Assembly (NCBI RefSeq): GCF_010667685.1
Contig: NZ_WHZW01000013.1
Coordinates: forward strand, 39,608 to 103,607
DNA length: 64,000 nt
Direction of reading: 5' to 3'
Source of the DNA: Bifidobacterium aerophilum
Lineage (GTDB): Bacteria > Actinomycetota > Actinomycetes > Actinomycetales > Bifidobacteriaceae
In this document: in pieces, positions 36,034-44,403 of the stretch
Numbering within the stretch: the stretch's first letter is position 1
How the letters are laid out: the number at the start of each line of letters is the position of its first letter
Translations under genes and position numbers: made by a program
Notes under the pieces: generated by a model
What the model saw: the letters and a program-made list of their open reading frames with translations, nothing else
What the model was told of the DNA's origin: nothing
Database searches by the model: none

Positions 36034-37239
36034 TCATATTGTAATCGGTTCCCGCAGGTACGCCACCAGTCTCCTCACGATCTCCTCCCGGTCCAGACCG
36101 GTCTGCGTGCGCATCGGGTCGACCCGCCTGCGCGCCGATCTGACGGCCTTGTCCGACAGTTTTTCCTGCGAGACGTTGAGCACCCGCCCCATCTTGTCCG
36201 CGTCGATGTCGTACGCGAGGGTGACGTGGTGGAGCACCGCGCCCGGGCCGCCATCGCGTCCGGGGAAGCGGCGTTGCGCCGCTCCCCCGATCTTGCCCCG
36301 GTCGGAGGCGATGTCGTTGATGCCGGCGAACCGCGCGGCGATGCCGAGTTCGCGCAGCGCGCCGATCAGCCATCGGTCGCACAGGCGGTAGGATTCCTCC
36401 ACGCCGATGCCCGCCACGAACGGCAGCGGAGCGTACAGCGAATACGTGATCGTGTTGCCGGGTTCGATGAACATCGCGCCGCCGCCCGTGCACCGACGCA
36501 CGACGGAGAAGCCTTCCCGGACCGCGGCGTCCTCATGGACCTCGTCGCGAATCGACTGGTACCGGCCGACTACCACGGCCGGCGAGGCCCATTCCCAGAA
36601 CCGGATGGTCGCCGGACGCTTGCCGGACGCGACCTCACGCGCCCATTGCTCGTCGACGGTCATCTGGTCCGCCGGCTCGCGCGGCACGTCATGGATCACC
36701 GTCGGGTGCAGCCCGGCCCAGCGCCGTTCGAACGCTTGATTCTCTTCATCCTCTTCGTCAGTGGAACGGCCGGATCGGCCATCAGGACCCAAAACCTCCT
36801 TGCGCCCCCTGATAGGGGGAGCTGTCGGACATTGTCCGACTGAGGGGGTCAATGGGCCTGCCCCATCGTCGGGCCGGCCAGACGCAGTCTCTCCGCCGTC
36901 ATGTCGGGCGAGGCGAAGCCGGACCGGGCGATCGTCCGCGCCCGTCGCCCTCGCGAATGCCGTTTCGATCGACGCCGCGTCGACGCCGACCAGCCGTACG
37001 CCCGTCACCGTCGCGTACCGTTCGATCACCGGTCGGATCCGCTCGCCGTCCGTCAACGCGCGTTCGATCGCCCCGATCAGTCCCTGCGCCGCATCATCGT
37101 CGCCGTCGATGAAGAAGTCACCGTCCAGCCGGCAGTCGGTCACGGTCCGGCCGTCCGCATCGTCCGCGTCATCGACCGTCACGTTCACGGCGACCAGTTT
37201 GCCGCCCGCCGTCTTGCATTCGCCCCGCAATATGCTCAT
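36034..37239 (-). CDS. lplA: Lipoate-protein ligase with inverted domain order
   Basis: Attaches lipoate to lipoyl domains. In this 401-residue protein the small accessory domain comes first (about 1-100, with AGGKLVAVNVTV) and the catalytic biotin/lipoate-ligase fold second (about 170-401), with RFWEWASPAVVVGRYQ, RRCTGGGAMFIEPGNTITY and a lysine in SDRGKIGGAAQRR. This is the reverse of E. coli LplA. The linker contains about 20 residues (129-148) encoded by a repeat element. No ribosome binding site; TATCAT lies 6 bases before the ATG, so the mRNA is probably leaderless. Confidence 0.85.
   Translation of the reverse strand: MSILRGECKTAGGKLVAVNVTVDDADDADGRTVTDCRLDGDFFIDGDDDAAQGLIGAIERALTDGERIRPVIERYATVTGVRLVGVDAASIETAFARATGADDRPVRLRLARHDGGETASGRPDDGAGPLTPSVGQCPTAPPIRGRKEVLGPDGRSGRSTDEEDEENQAFERRWAGLHPTVIHDVPREPADQMTVDEQWAREVASGKRPATIRFWEWASPAVVVGRYQSIRDEVHEDAAVREGFSVVRRCTGGGAMFIEPGNTITYSLYAPLPFVAGIGVEESYRLCDRWLIGALRELGIAARFAGINDIASDRGKIGGAAQRRFPGRDGGPGAVLHHVTLAYDIDADKMGRVLNVSQEKLSDKAVRSARRRVDPMRTQTGLDREEIVRRLVAYLREPITI
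36803..36848. repeat. Double-hairpin repeat element, copy B, inside lplA
   Basis: GCCCCCT-GAT-AGGGGG-AGC is followed by GTCGGAC-ATT-GTCCGAC and TGAGGGGG. Same design as the intergenic copy at 31340. It keeps the lplA frame open and adds a Pro/Thr-rich piece to the linker. Confidence 0.6.
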
Positions 37240-37245
37240 GCGGCA

Positions 37246-37251
37246 ATGATA
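37246..37251 (-). promoter_or_regulatory. Candidate -10 box of lplA
   Basis: TATCAT on the minus strand, 6 bases upstream of the ATG. It overlaps the end of the leuB terminator, so the terminator tail and the promoter share DNA. Confidence 0.4.
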
Positions 37252-37277
37252 AAGCCCCGCCGTTGCCGGCAGGGCTT
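37251..37277 (-). terminator. Rho-independent terminator of leuB
   Basis: On the minus strand AAGCCCTGCCG-GCAA-CGGCGGGGCTT forms an 11-bp stem with one G-U pair, followed by TTTAT. Directly downstream of leuB. Confidence 0.75.
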
Positions 37278-37316
37278 CACATGCGGGAATTCCCGCGCGA
37301 ATCCGTCAGATGCGCG

Positions 37317-38348
37317 TCAGATGCGGGCGAGGATATCCTTGCCGACCTGCTCGGTGGAGCGCTTCGTGGAGCCGAGCTCCTCGATGTCGGCCTCCACGGC
37401 CGTGTGGATCTTCTTCGCGGCGTCGTCGAAACCAAGATGTTCGAGCAGCATCGCGGCGGACAGGATCGCGGCGGTCGGGTTCGCGATGCCCTTGCCGGCG
37501 ATGTCCGGGGCGGAACCGTGGATCGGCTCGAACATGGACGGGTATTCGTTGGACGCGTTGATGCAGCCGGACGCCGAATAGCCGACGCCGCCGACGACCG
37601 CTCCGGCCTCGTCGGTGAGGATGTCGCCGAAGAGGTTGTCGGTGAGGATCACGTCGAAGCGGGACGGGTCGGAGACGAGGTAGATGGTGGCCGCGTCGAT
37701 GTGCGAGTAGTCGTGCGTGACTTCGGGGTATTCCTTGCCGACGCGGTCGACGATGCGCTGCCACATGTCGCCCGCGTTGACGAGCACGTTCTTCTTGTGC
37801 ACGAGCGTGATGTGCTTGCGACGCTTCATGGCCAGCTCGAAGGCGTAGCGCACGACGCGTTCGACGCCGTACGCGGTGTTGATGGACACCTCGGTGGCGA
37901 CTTCGGCCGGAGTGTCGCGGCGGACCGCGCCGCCGGCGCCGCAGTACAGACCCTCGGTGCCTTCGCGCACGACCACGAAGTCGATGTCTCCCGGGTTGGC
38001 GAGCGGCGAGGTGACGCCCTTGTACAGCTTGGACGGACGCAGGTTCACGTACTGGTCAAGCGCGAAGCGAAGCTTGAGCAGCAGGCCGCGCTCCAGGATG
38101 CCGGCCTTGATGCGCGGGTCGCCGACGGCGCCCAGAAGGATCGCGTCGGTCTTCTTGATGCGTTCCAGCTCGTCGTCGGGCAGGATGGCGCCGTCGCGCA
38201 GATAGCGCTCGGCGCCGAGATCGAAGGGTTCGTAGGTGAAGTCGGCCACGCCTTCGGCGGCTTTTTCGAGGGCCTGCTGGGCCCACGGGGTGACTTCCTT
38301 GCCGATGCCGTCGCCGGCGATCACGGCGATTGTGTATGTCTTGCTCAT
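37317..38348 (-). CDS. leuB: 3-isopropylmalate dehydrogenase
   Basis: Oxidative decarboxylation of 3-isopropylmalate in leucine synthesis. The 343-residue protein starts [17 protein letters not shown] (NAD-binding isocitrate/isopropylmalate dehydrogenase opening), has the substrate arginines in [17 protein letters not shown], the Lys/Asp active-site region and the signature [41 protein letters not shown] near the end binds NAD rather than NADP. Single gene with its own terminator. Confidence 0.95.
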   Translation of the reverse strand: MSKTYTIAVIAGDGIGKEVTPWAQQALEKAAEGVADFTYEPFDLGAERYLRDGAILPDDELERIKKTDAILLGAVGDPRIKAGILERGLLLKLRFALDQYVNLRPSKLYKGVTSPLANPGDIDFVVVREGTEGLYCGAGGAVRRDTPAEVATEVSINTAYGVERVVRYAFELAMKRRKHITLVHKKNVLVNAGDMWQRIVDRVGKEYPEVTHDYSHIDAATIYLVSDPSRFDVILTDNLFGDILTDEAGAVVGGVGYSASGCINASNEYPSMFEPIHGSAPDIAGKGIANPTAAILSAAMLLEHLGFDDAAKKIHTAVEADIEELGSTKRSTEQVGKDILARI

Positions 38349-38409
38349 AGCAGGCGAGACTACACGCGCGCCCGCAGGCCGGCCGCGAACCGCTCAGCCT
38401 GTGGACATC

Positions 38410-38457
38410 GCGGGACGCGCGGGGCCGACCGTCCGGCCGGCTCGCCGCCCGTCCCGC
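38410..38457 (-). terminator. Hairpin after the small membrane protein gene
   Basis: GCGGGACG (38410-38417) pairs with CGTCCCGC (38450-38457) around a GC-rich loop that can itself fold. It follows the gene at 38464 on the minus strand; no T tract. Confidence 0.4.
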
Positions 38458-38463
38458 ACGGGG

Positions 38464-38934
38464 TCACTTCTTGAGGCTGTCGTTGACGGCGTCGACGGCG
38501 GCCTGCAGGGACTTGGTGTGCTCCTGGTACCAGGCGGTGTTCTTCTTGATGTTCTCGATCGCGGTCTCGTACTCGGAATCCGCGTCCACGTTGCAGGAGG
38601 CCAGTTCCGGGGTTTCGGCGGCGAGTTCGTCGTTGAGCTTGTCGAGGGTCGACGTGTCGCTCACATCGTCCTTCGTGTAGGCGGAGGCCGTGGCGGCGTC
38701 GCCGTTGACGAGGTTGTTGTAGTCGTTCTGCGTCACGCGCAGCTCGTCGGACGCGGTCGCGCAATCGGCCTTGAGCGTCGCCACGTCCGGGCCGCCGAAC
38801 ACGTTCACGCCGATGACGACGGCTGCGACGACGACCACGACCGCGACGATCGCGGCGATGATGATGACCTTGATGTTCTTCTTCTGTGCGCCTTCAGCGG
38901 CCACGGCAAGCTCCTTCTTGTCTTCGGTTGTCAA
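38464..38934 (-). CDS. Single-pass membrane protein of unknown function
   Basis: A 156-residue protein with a short charged N terminus, one membrane segment (about 22-44, VIIIAAIVAVVVVVAAVVIG) and an outside domain of about 110 residues that is acidic, helical and has two cysteines. No family recognised. The frame allows a GTG at 38964, but a TACAGT box at 38968-38973 would place the mRNA start beyond that GTG; the TTG at 38934, with GGGGCGG upstream and starting the charged stretch TTEDKKELAVAAEG, is then the better start. Start uncertain. Confidence 0.65.
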   Translation of the reverse strand: MTTEDKKELAVAAEGAQKKNIKVIIIAAIVAVVVVVAAVVIGVNVFGGPDVATLKADCATASDELRVTQNDYNNLVNGDAATASAYTKDDVSDTSTLDKLNDELAAETPELASCNVDADSEYETAIENIKKNTAWYQEHTKSLQAAVDAVNDSLKK

Positions 38935-39127
38935 CGGTGCCGCCCCATGGAGGGGCAAACCCACGACACTGTACCAGAACCGGCCGTTGCGGCGACCGTA
39001 AGAGCGTCTTTCGTCTCACCGCCGCGTCGCATTTTTGAAACCGGCATGACGTGGCCACTTCGGCCAAAAGTCTCAAATCGGCTCATTTGCGAGACTTTCC
39101 CAGGAGACTCAGTCCGTATGCGGTTCC

Positions 39128-40543
39128 TCAGAACAGCTCGCCCTGTGCGAATTCGTCGTCGCCGCCGTCCCCGCCCTCCCGCACAGCCGGGTCGAACGCA
39201 TCGGCGCCCTCCCGGGCGAGCAGATCGGCGGCCTCGTCGGACCGTTCCCGCAATGTCCCGTCCAATCGCACCGCGTCCGGCGAGACGAGGAACATCCGCT
39301 CGTTGACACCTTCCAGGAACAGCCCATCCAGCCGTTCCACGCGCGACAACGCCACGTATCCCATGCCCGGCGCGAACGTCCGTCGCAGGTCCATCATCGC
39401 CCGCTCAAGCGTCATGCCCTGCGATTTGTGGATCGTGATCGCCCACGCGCACCGCAACGGCACCTGATTGACCGAGGCGAGCACCGTTTCGCCGTCCATC
39501 ATCTCCCATGCGGCCGGTTTCATCGTCACCACGTTGCCGTTCTCGAATTCGACGATCGGCCAGCCGCCCTTCGCTTCGGGCGCGAATCCGCGCACCGTGC
39601 CGAGCGAGCCGTTGACGAACTGCCGGTCGGCGTCGTTGCGCAGCGCCATCACCGCCGCTCCGGCCTTGAGGACCAGACGCTCCGGCGCGAGCATGTTCTT
39701 CTTCAGCCGTTCGACGAGATTCGCCGGCCCGGCCTGCTCGGCATGGAACACATGCTCGTCGGCGGCGATCCGGGCGAGCCGCATGTCGTTGAGCCCGTCG
39801 GCCTGCCGGTTGACCGGAAACAGGTGCACGGCCACCTCGTCGGGCGCGGGCGCGACGCCGAGCCGCGTGACGAGCGCGTCGCGGTCGGCTTGGTCGACCC
39901 GGCCGTCGCGGATGTCGGTGAGCACGGTGAGCAGGCGACCGGCATCCTGACGATGCTGTTCGGTCAGATAGCAGACGACCGGGTCAAGCTCGCGCCAGAC
40001 CAGCGATTCGGTGACGAACCCTTCCGAATTCAGCCCGGCCTTGGCGTAGCGTTCGCGCGAGGCGACGAATTCGGGCGTGGGCGCGATCAGATCGTTGTTG
40101 CGCCCGGAAACGCTCACCGGCGGCAACTGGTAGAGGTCGCCGGACAGGACGACCCGGATGCCGCCGAACGGACGCGGATCGCGGCGGACCGCTCGGCACA
40201 CCTGATCGACCATGTCGAACAGCCATGCGTGCATCATCGAGACCTCGTCGATGACGAGCACGTCGACGGACTCGATCTTGCGACGGCGACGCGTCTTGAT
40301 GGTTTTCAGCAGGTTCGCGGTGAGCGAGGTCGCCACGCCGACGCCGCTCCACGAATGGATGGTCTGGCCGTTGACGTGCGTGGCCGCGATGCCGGTCGAC
40401 GCGGTGACGGCCACCGACGCGCCGGCCTTGCGTGCCGCGGTGATGAACTCGTTAAGCACATACGTCTTGCCCGCGCCCGGCGCGCCGGTGAGGAACACGT
40501 TCGCGCCGGCCTCAAGGATCGCCAGCGCCTCGGATTGCCGCAT
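39128..40543 (-). CDS. Pif1/RecD-like ATP-dependent helicase
   Basis: A 471-residue superfamily 1 helicase. Walker A is FLTGAPGAGKTYVLNEF (17-33), motif II LVIDEVSMMHAWLFD, motif III VVLSGDLYQLPPV, and the C-terminal motifs include CAWAITIHKSQGMTLERA and GYVALSRVERLDGLFL. These are the features of the Pif1 group, 5'-3' helicases that act on G-quadruplexes and stalled forks in other organisms; its role in bacteria is less clear. Starts 7 bases after the HAD gene stop without a clear ribosome binding site, so coupled translation is likely. Confidence 0.88.
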   Translation of the reverse strand: MRQSEALAILEAGANVFLTGAPGAGKTYVLNEFITAARKAGASVAVTASTGIAATHVNGQTIHSWSGVGVATSLTANLLKTIKTRRRRKIESVDVLVIDEVSMMHAWLFDMVDQVCRAVRRDPRPFGGIRVVLSGDLYQLPPVSVSGRNNDLIAPTPEFVASRERYAKAGLNSEGFVTESLVWRELDPVVCYLTEQHRQDAGRLLTVLTDIRDGRVDQADRDALVTRLGVAPAPDEVAVHLFPVNRQADGLNDMRLARIAADEHVFHAEQAGPANLVERLKKNMLAPERLVLKAGAAVMALRNDADRQFVNGSLGTVRGFAPEAKGGWPIVEFENGNVVTMKPAAWEMMDGETVLASVNQVPLRCAWAITIHKSQGMTLERAMMDLRRTFAPGMGYVALSRVERLDGLFLEGVNERMFLVSPDAVRLDGTLRERSDEAADLLAREGADAFDPAVREGGDGGDDEFAQGELF

Positions 40544-40549
40544 GATATC

Positions 40550-41410
40550 TCAGCCGATCAGGCGATCGACGACCGTGAGCACGCCGTGGTCGACGTTCGT
40601 GGGCGCGATGTAGTGCGCGGCGGCCTTGAGATCGGGGTGCGCGTTGCTCATCGCGAACGAGTACTCGCCGGCCGACAGCATTTCGAGATCGTTGAGATAG
40701 TCGCCGAACACCGCGGTCTGCGCCGGGGCGACGTTCAGATGACGCTGCAACGCCTCGACTCCGCGCCGCTTGTCGGTCTGCGGGTTCATGATGTCGACCC
40801 AGTGCGCGCCCGAGACGACCACCTGCCAGTCGCGCGCGATGTCGCCGAGCAGGTCGCCGGCCATCGACTCGGCGTCGCCGAAGTCGAAGATCGCGAGCTT
40901 GAGCATCGTCTCGTCGCCGCGTTCGACGCTCGGCAGCACGGCGTGCAGGTCGGGCACGATCTCGAGCGCATGGTAGTACTTGCGGCATTCGTCCACGAAC
41001 GCGGGATCGGTGCGCTGGATGTACGCCGTGTTCAGTCCGCACAGCACGAGACCGATGTCGTGCGTGCCGTTCGCGACGGCCGTGTCGACCATGTCGACGA
41101 CGGCACGCGAGACGGCGACGTCCACGCCGTGGACCTCGATGAGTTCGCCGTCCGCGACGACGACGTTGCCGTTTTCCGCGATATATGACAGTTCGCGCGG
41201 CACGCGGTCGGCGAACATGGATCGCAGCGTGGCGTACTGGCGGCCGGATGCGGGCACGAATTCGACGCCGCGCGACTGCAGACGTTCGAGCATCGGCCAG
41301 AACCCGGACGGGATCTGACTGTGTTCGTCCAGCAATGTGCCGTCCATGTCGGCGACGACGAGTCGGATGTCTGCGGGACCGGTGATCTCGGTCCAGTCGG
41401 CTGCGGTCAT
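40550..41410 (-). CDS. HAD superfamily (Cof-type) phosphatase
   Basis: A 286-residue haloacid-dehalogenase hydrolase of the Cof/IIB group, typically acting on sugar phosphates or other small phosphates. Motif I is VVADMDGTLLDEHSQ (nucleophile D21), motif II PASGRQYATLR, and motif IV GDYLNDLEMLSAG. The IIB cap lies between motifs II and III. AAAGGAA precedes the ATG. Sits between orn and the Pif1-like gene on one strand, probably in one transcript. Confidence 0.88.
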   Translation of the reverse strand: MTAADWTEITGPADIRLVVADMDGTLLDEHSQIPSGFWPMLERLQSRGVEFVPASGRQYATLRSMFADRVPRELSYIAENGNVVVADGELIEVHGVDVAVSRAVVDMVDTAVANGTHDIGLVLCGLNTAYIQRTDPAFVDECRKYYHALEIVPDLHAVLPSVERGDETMLKLAIFDFGDAESMAGDLLGDIARDWQVVVSGAHWVDIMNPQTDKRRGVEALQRHLNVAPAQTAVFGDYLNDLEMLSAGEYSFAMSNAHPDLKAAAHYIAPTNVDHGVLTVVDRLIG

Positions 41411-41432
41411 GCGGATTCCTTTACCTACTTGC

Positions 41433-42083
41433 CTACTTGTTGAGGATGCTGGTGGCGACGACGTCGGCGGCGATGCGCTTTGCGGTCTCCTCGTCCGGGC
41501 CGGGGGCCGGGGCCATGAACGCCTCGCGGTAGTAGCGCAGTTCGTCGAGCGATTCGATGATGTCGGCGAGCGCGCGGTGGCCGCCGTTCTTCGGAGGACG
41601 GTTCTCGTACACGGCCGGATACCAGCGGCGGGCGAGTTCCTTGAGGGTGCTCACGTCGACGCTGCGGTAGTGCAGGTGGCTCATGAGGTTCGGCATGTAG
41701 TGGTCGAGGAACTTCTTGTCGGAACCGATGGTGTTGCCGGCGAGCAGCGGGCGCACGCCGTCCGGGGTGAACCGCAGCACGTATTCGGTGACCTTCCGCT
41801 CGGCCTCGGCAAGCGACAGGCCGCGCTCCCATTCGTTGATGAGGCCGGAGCGGGTGTGCATGTTGCGCACGAAGTCGTTCATATGGGCCACGGCGACCTC
41901 GGACGGCTTGATAACGTAGTCCACGCCCTCGTCGAGCACGTTGAGGTCGAAATCGGTCGGCACGACGGACACCTCGACCAGCTCGTCGCCGCCGAAGATG
42001 TCGAGTCCGGTCATCTCGCAATCGATCCAGATCAGTCGCGAATCCTTCGCGCTGTACGTTTCCGCATCATGGCTGTCCACCAT
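41433..42083 (-). CDS. orn: Oligoribonuclease
   Basis: A 216-residue DEDD-type 3'-5' exonuclease that degrades 2-5 nt RNA and pGpG-like dinucleotides. It has [12 protein letters not shown] (exo I), [16 protein letters not shown] (exo II) and [12 protein letters not shown] (exo III with H and D). Length is slightly above E. coli Orn because of short tails. AAAGGTGG lies 7 bases before the ATG. Confidence 0.95.
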   Translation of the reverse strand: MVDSHDAETYSAKDSRLIWIDCEMTGLDIFGGDELVEVSVVPTDFDLNVLDEGVDYVIKPSEVAVAHMNDFVRNMHTRSGLINEWERGLSLAEAERKVTEYVLRFTPDGVRPLLAGNTIGSDKKFLDHYMPNLMSHLHYRSVDVSTLKELARRWYPAVYENRPPKNGGHRALADIIESLDELRYYREAFMAPAPGPDEETAKRIAADVVATSILNK

Positions 42084-42199
42084 CGTGTGCCACCTTTCCT
42101 TGGATGTCGTCTCGTCCTGTATCGAACAGTACAGGCTAGCGCGCCGCCGCTACAAGTAGCCCTACAGGTCAGCCGCCACGAGTCCGGCACCACGCGCGC

Positions 42200-43546
42200 T
42201 CATGACGCCAGCGGGATCAGCACCTGCAGCTCGAACCATCCGTCACGCCAGCCGACGGTCATGTCGCCGCCGTACTTGCGGGCGCAGTGACGCATGCTGG
42301 CCATGCCGAACCCGTGGTTGGTCCGGTCGGATTTCGTGGTCACGGGAAGCCCGTCATGCAGTTCCGGCCGTTCGGGCGCATAGTTGGCGACCTTGAACAC
42401 GGCGAATGCGTTGAGCCGCGACAGCGAGACGTTGATGAGCCGCCGGTCGCGCTCGGCGATTCGCTCCTCGGCCTCGATGGCGTTGTCGAGCGCGTTGCCG
42501 ACGATCGTGCACAGGTCCATCGCGTCGATGCCGTCGACCAGCGAGCCGTCGGCCACGCAGGTCATCGCGATGTCGAGATGCGCGCACAGCGAGCTTTTGC
42601 TGGTGAGCACCGTGTCGAGCACGCCGTTGCCGGTCACGACGCGCGCCCCGTATTCCTTAAGACTCTCCTCGATGCCGTCGAGGTAGCCGTTGCGCTTGCC
42701 TTCGTCGGTTTCGGCGCGCAGCACGTCGAGCTGCTGCTTGAGATCGTGGTACTTGCGGTTGATGATGTCGATGTTTTCCTTGGACTGCTGGTATTGCGCG
42801 TATTGCGCGACGAGCACCTGGTTGACGGCGTCGAGCCGTTTGCGCGTGTGCGCTTCGGCGAGCTGGAACAGGTAGGCGTACAGGCAGATCAGACCGCCGG
42901 CGGCGGCCAGCGTGCGCACGTTGAACACTTCGGATGTCGTGGTGCCGCTGAACGGATTGGACGTGCTCACCAGCCGGGCGTTGCTCAGCACGAACGCGAA
43001 CAGCGAGATGCCGACCGACACGGCCACTTCGCCCCACGTCACATCGAACGTCGCGTAGTCCAGCCGCTCGCCCAGCTTCCGTTCCATCAGGAAGAACGCG
43101 GGGAACAGCAGACCGTAGCACACGACGAGCATGCCTGCGGCCACGGCCATGTCGACGCCCGGCTCGTCGCCATCCGTGGCGAAGAACGTCAGCTGCCATG
43201 CCAGGGATCCCGCGAACTCGGCCATGCTCAGCGCACGCAGCGTCGAGAACACGGCCAGGGCGACGCCCATCTCGCAGCACAACGCCACGGACGTTCCCAT
43301 GGCGACGACCGACAGCAGCATGAGCAGGAACCATACCGCCGTGATCCCGCCCTGTTGCTGCAGCAGCAGGCCGTACTGGATGCCGGCGATCAGCGCGAAC
43401 GACGCGACGGCCACGACGCAGCGCAGCCATACGGCCCGCCGTTTCGGATACGCGAGCACGATCACCATGCATGCCAGCCATTCCGCGAGCACGACCCACA
43501 GTTTGGGCGGATCGGACGTGATCAGATTGCCGATGACCGGAAGCAT
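42200..43546 (-). CDS. GHKL-type sensor histidine kinase
   Basis: A 448-residue membrane sensor of the AgrC-like HPK10 group. The first about 230 residues hold six or so hydrophobic helices; a coiled linker leads to the phosphorylation site NRKYHDLKQQLDVLRAE and an ATPase domain with the N box IVGNALDNAIEAEE and the G box TNHGFGMASM. The ATG at 43546 overlaps the stop codon of the response regulator gene (TGATG), so the pair is translationally coupled. No peptide pheromone gene is seen next to it. Confidence 0.88.
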   Translation of the reverse strand: MLPVIGNLITSDPPKLWVVLAEWLACMVIVLAYPKRRAVWLRCVVAVASFALIAGIQYGLLLQQQGGITAVWFLLMLLSVVAMGTSVALCCEMGVALAVFSTLRALSMAEFAGSLAWQLTFFATDGDEPGVDMAVAAGMLVVCYGLLFPAFFLMERKLGERLDYATFDVTWGEVAVSVGISLFAFVLSNARLVSTSNPFSGTTTSEVFNVRTLAAAGGLICLYAYLFQLAEAHTRKRLDAVNQVLVAQYAQYQQSKENIDIINRKYHDLKQQLDVLRAETDEGKRNGYLDGIEESLKEYGARVVTGNGVLDTVLTSKSSLCAHLDIAMTCVADGSLVDGIDAMDLCTIVGNALDNAIEAEERIAERDRRLINVSLSRLNAFAVFKVANYAPERPELHDGLPVTTKSDRTNHGFGMASMRHCARKYGGDMTVGWRDGWFELQVLIPLAS

Positions 43547-44268
43547 CACACCATCCTTCCCGCGTAGCTGGTGAGCGCGGCGACGAATCCGGCACGCCGG
43601 GCGCGACTGATCTCCAGCGTGTTGCCGCCGACCGTGACCGTCGATCCCTGAATGGAACGCACGTAGGCGAGATTGACCAGGCAACTGTTCGCGCAACGGT
43701 AGAAATCGTCGTCCTTCAACTGTTCCTCAAGCTCCTTCATCGAACTGACGGTCGATTCGAACACGCCGTTCGCCGTGTGGTACGCGACGCGATGACCCTT
43801 GCTGTCGATCCACATGACGGAGGCGAGCGGCACGCGGCTCACGTTGCCGCGCGAGTTGATCACCAGATGCCGGCCGCCGCCGTCCGTCCGGCGTTCGGAC
43901 AGACGGCGCACGGCCTTGGCGATGGTCTGGCAGAACGCGAAGTACGAGATCGGCTTGAGCACGTAGTCGAGCGCGTCGACCTGATAGCCTTTGATCGCGT
44001 ACTGCGCCATGTTGGTGATGAAGATGATGATCACGGCGGAATCGACGTCGCGAATGCGTCGCGCGGCGGTCATGCCGTCCATCGACCGCATTTCGACGTC
44101 CATGAGCACGATGTCGTAGCCCGCACCGTACCGTTCCACGATGTCCTCGCCGTCGGCGAACCCGTCGATGCGAAACCGCACGCCGGCTTCCTCGCCGTAG
44201 CGCGTGAGATAGTCGCGTATGGTGGCGACGTATCGCGCATCGTCATCGATGACGGCAACACTGATCAT
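43546..44268 (-). CDS. LytTR family response regulator
   Basis: A 240-residue regulator. The receiver domain (about 1-120) has the acidic pocket VIDDD and the phosphoacceptor in IVLMDVEMRSMDG (D57); the LytTR DNA-binding domain (about 135-238) has the RVPLASVMWIDSKGHRVAYH and FYRCANSCLVNLAYVRSI segments. LytTR regulators control virulence, bacteriocin or cell-surface genes. Target genes are not evident; the flanking GH3 gene on the same strand is a candidate only by location. Confidence 0.9.
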   Translation of the reverse strand: MISVAVIDDDARYVATIRDYLTRYGEEAGVRFRIDGFADGEDIVERYGAGYDIVLMDVEMRSMDGMTAARRIRDVDSAVIIIFITNMAQYAIKGYQVDALDYVLKPISYFAFCQTIAKAVRRLSERRTDGGGRHLVINSRGNVSRVPLASVMWIDSKGHRVAYHTANGVFESTVSSMKELEEQLKDDDFYRCANSCLVNLAYVRSIQGSTVTVGGNTLEISRARRAGFVAALTSYAGRMV

Positions 44269-44316
44269 GGCTGGTCTCTTCTCCTGCGACTGCTCCTCAT
44301 GACGCCCGGGCATGGC

Positions 44317-44359
44317 CGAAGGCGGTCATATGAGCCAACGCTACATATGACCGCCTTCG
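44317..44359 (-). terminator. Terminator hairpin after the GH3 gene
   Basis: A perfect 16-bp stem (CGAAGGCGGTCATATG at 44317-44332 with its complement at 44344-44359) lies between the GH3 gene and the response regulator gene. No T tract. Confidence 0.6.
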
Positions 44360-44403
44360 CGTTCAACCCGTGTCGCGGGTCATGCCCGTGTACGGTTCAC
44401 GGT

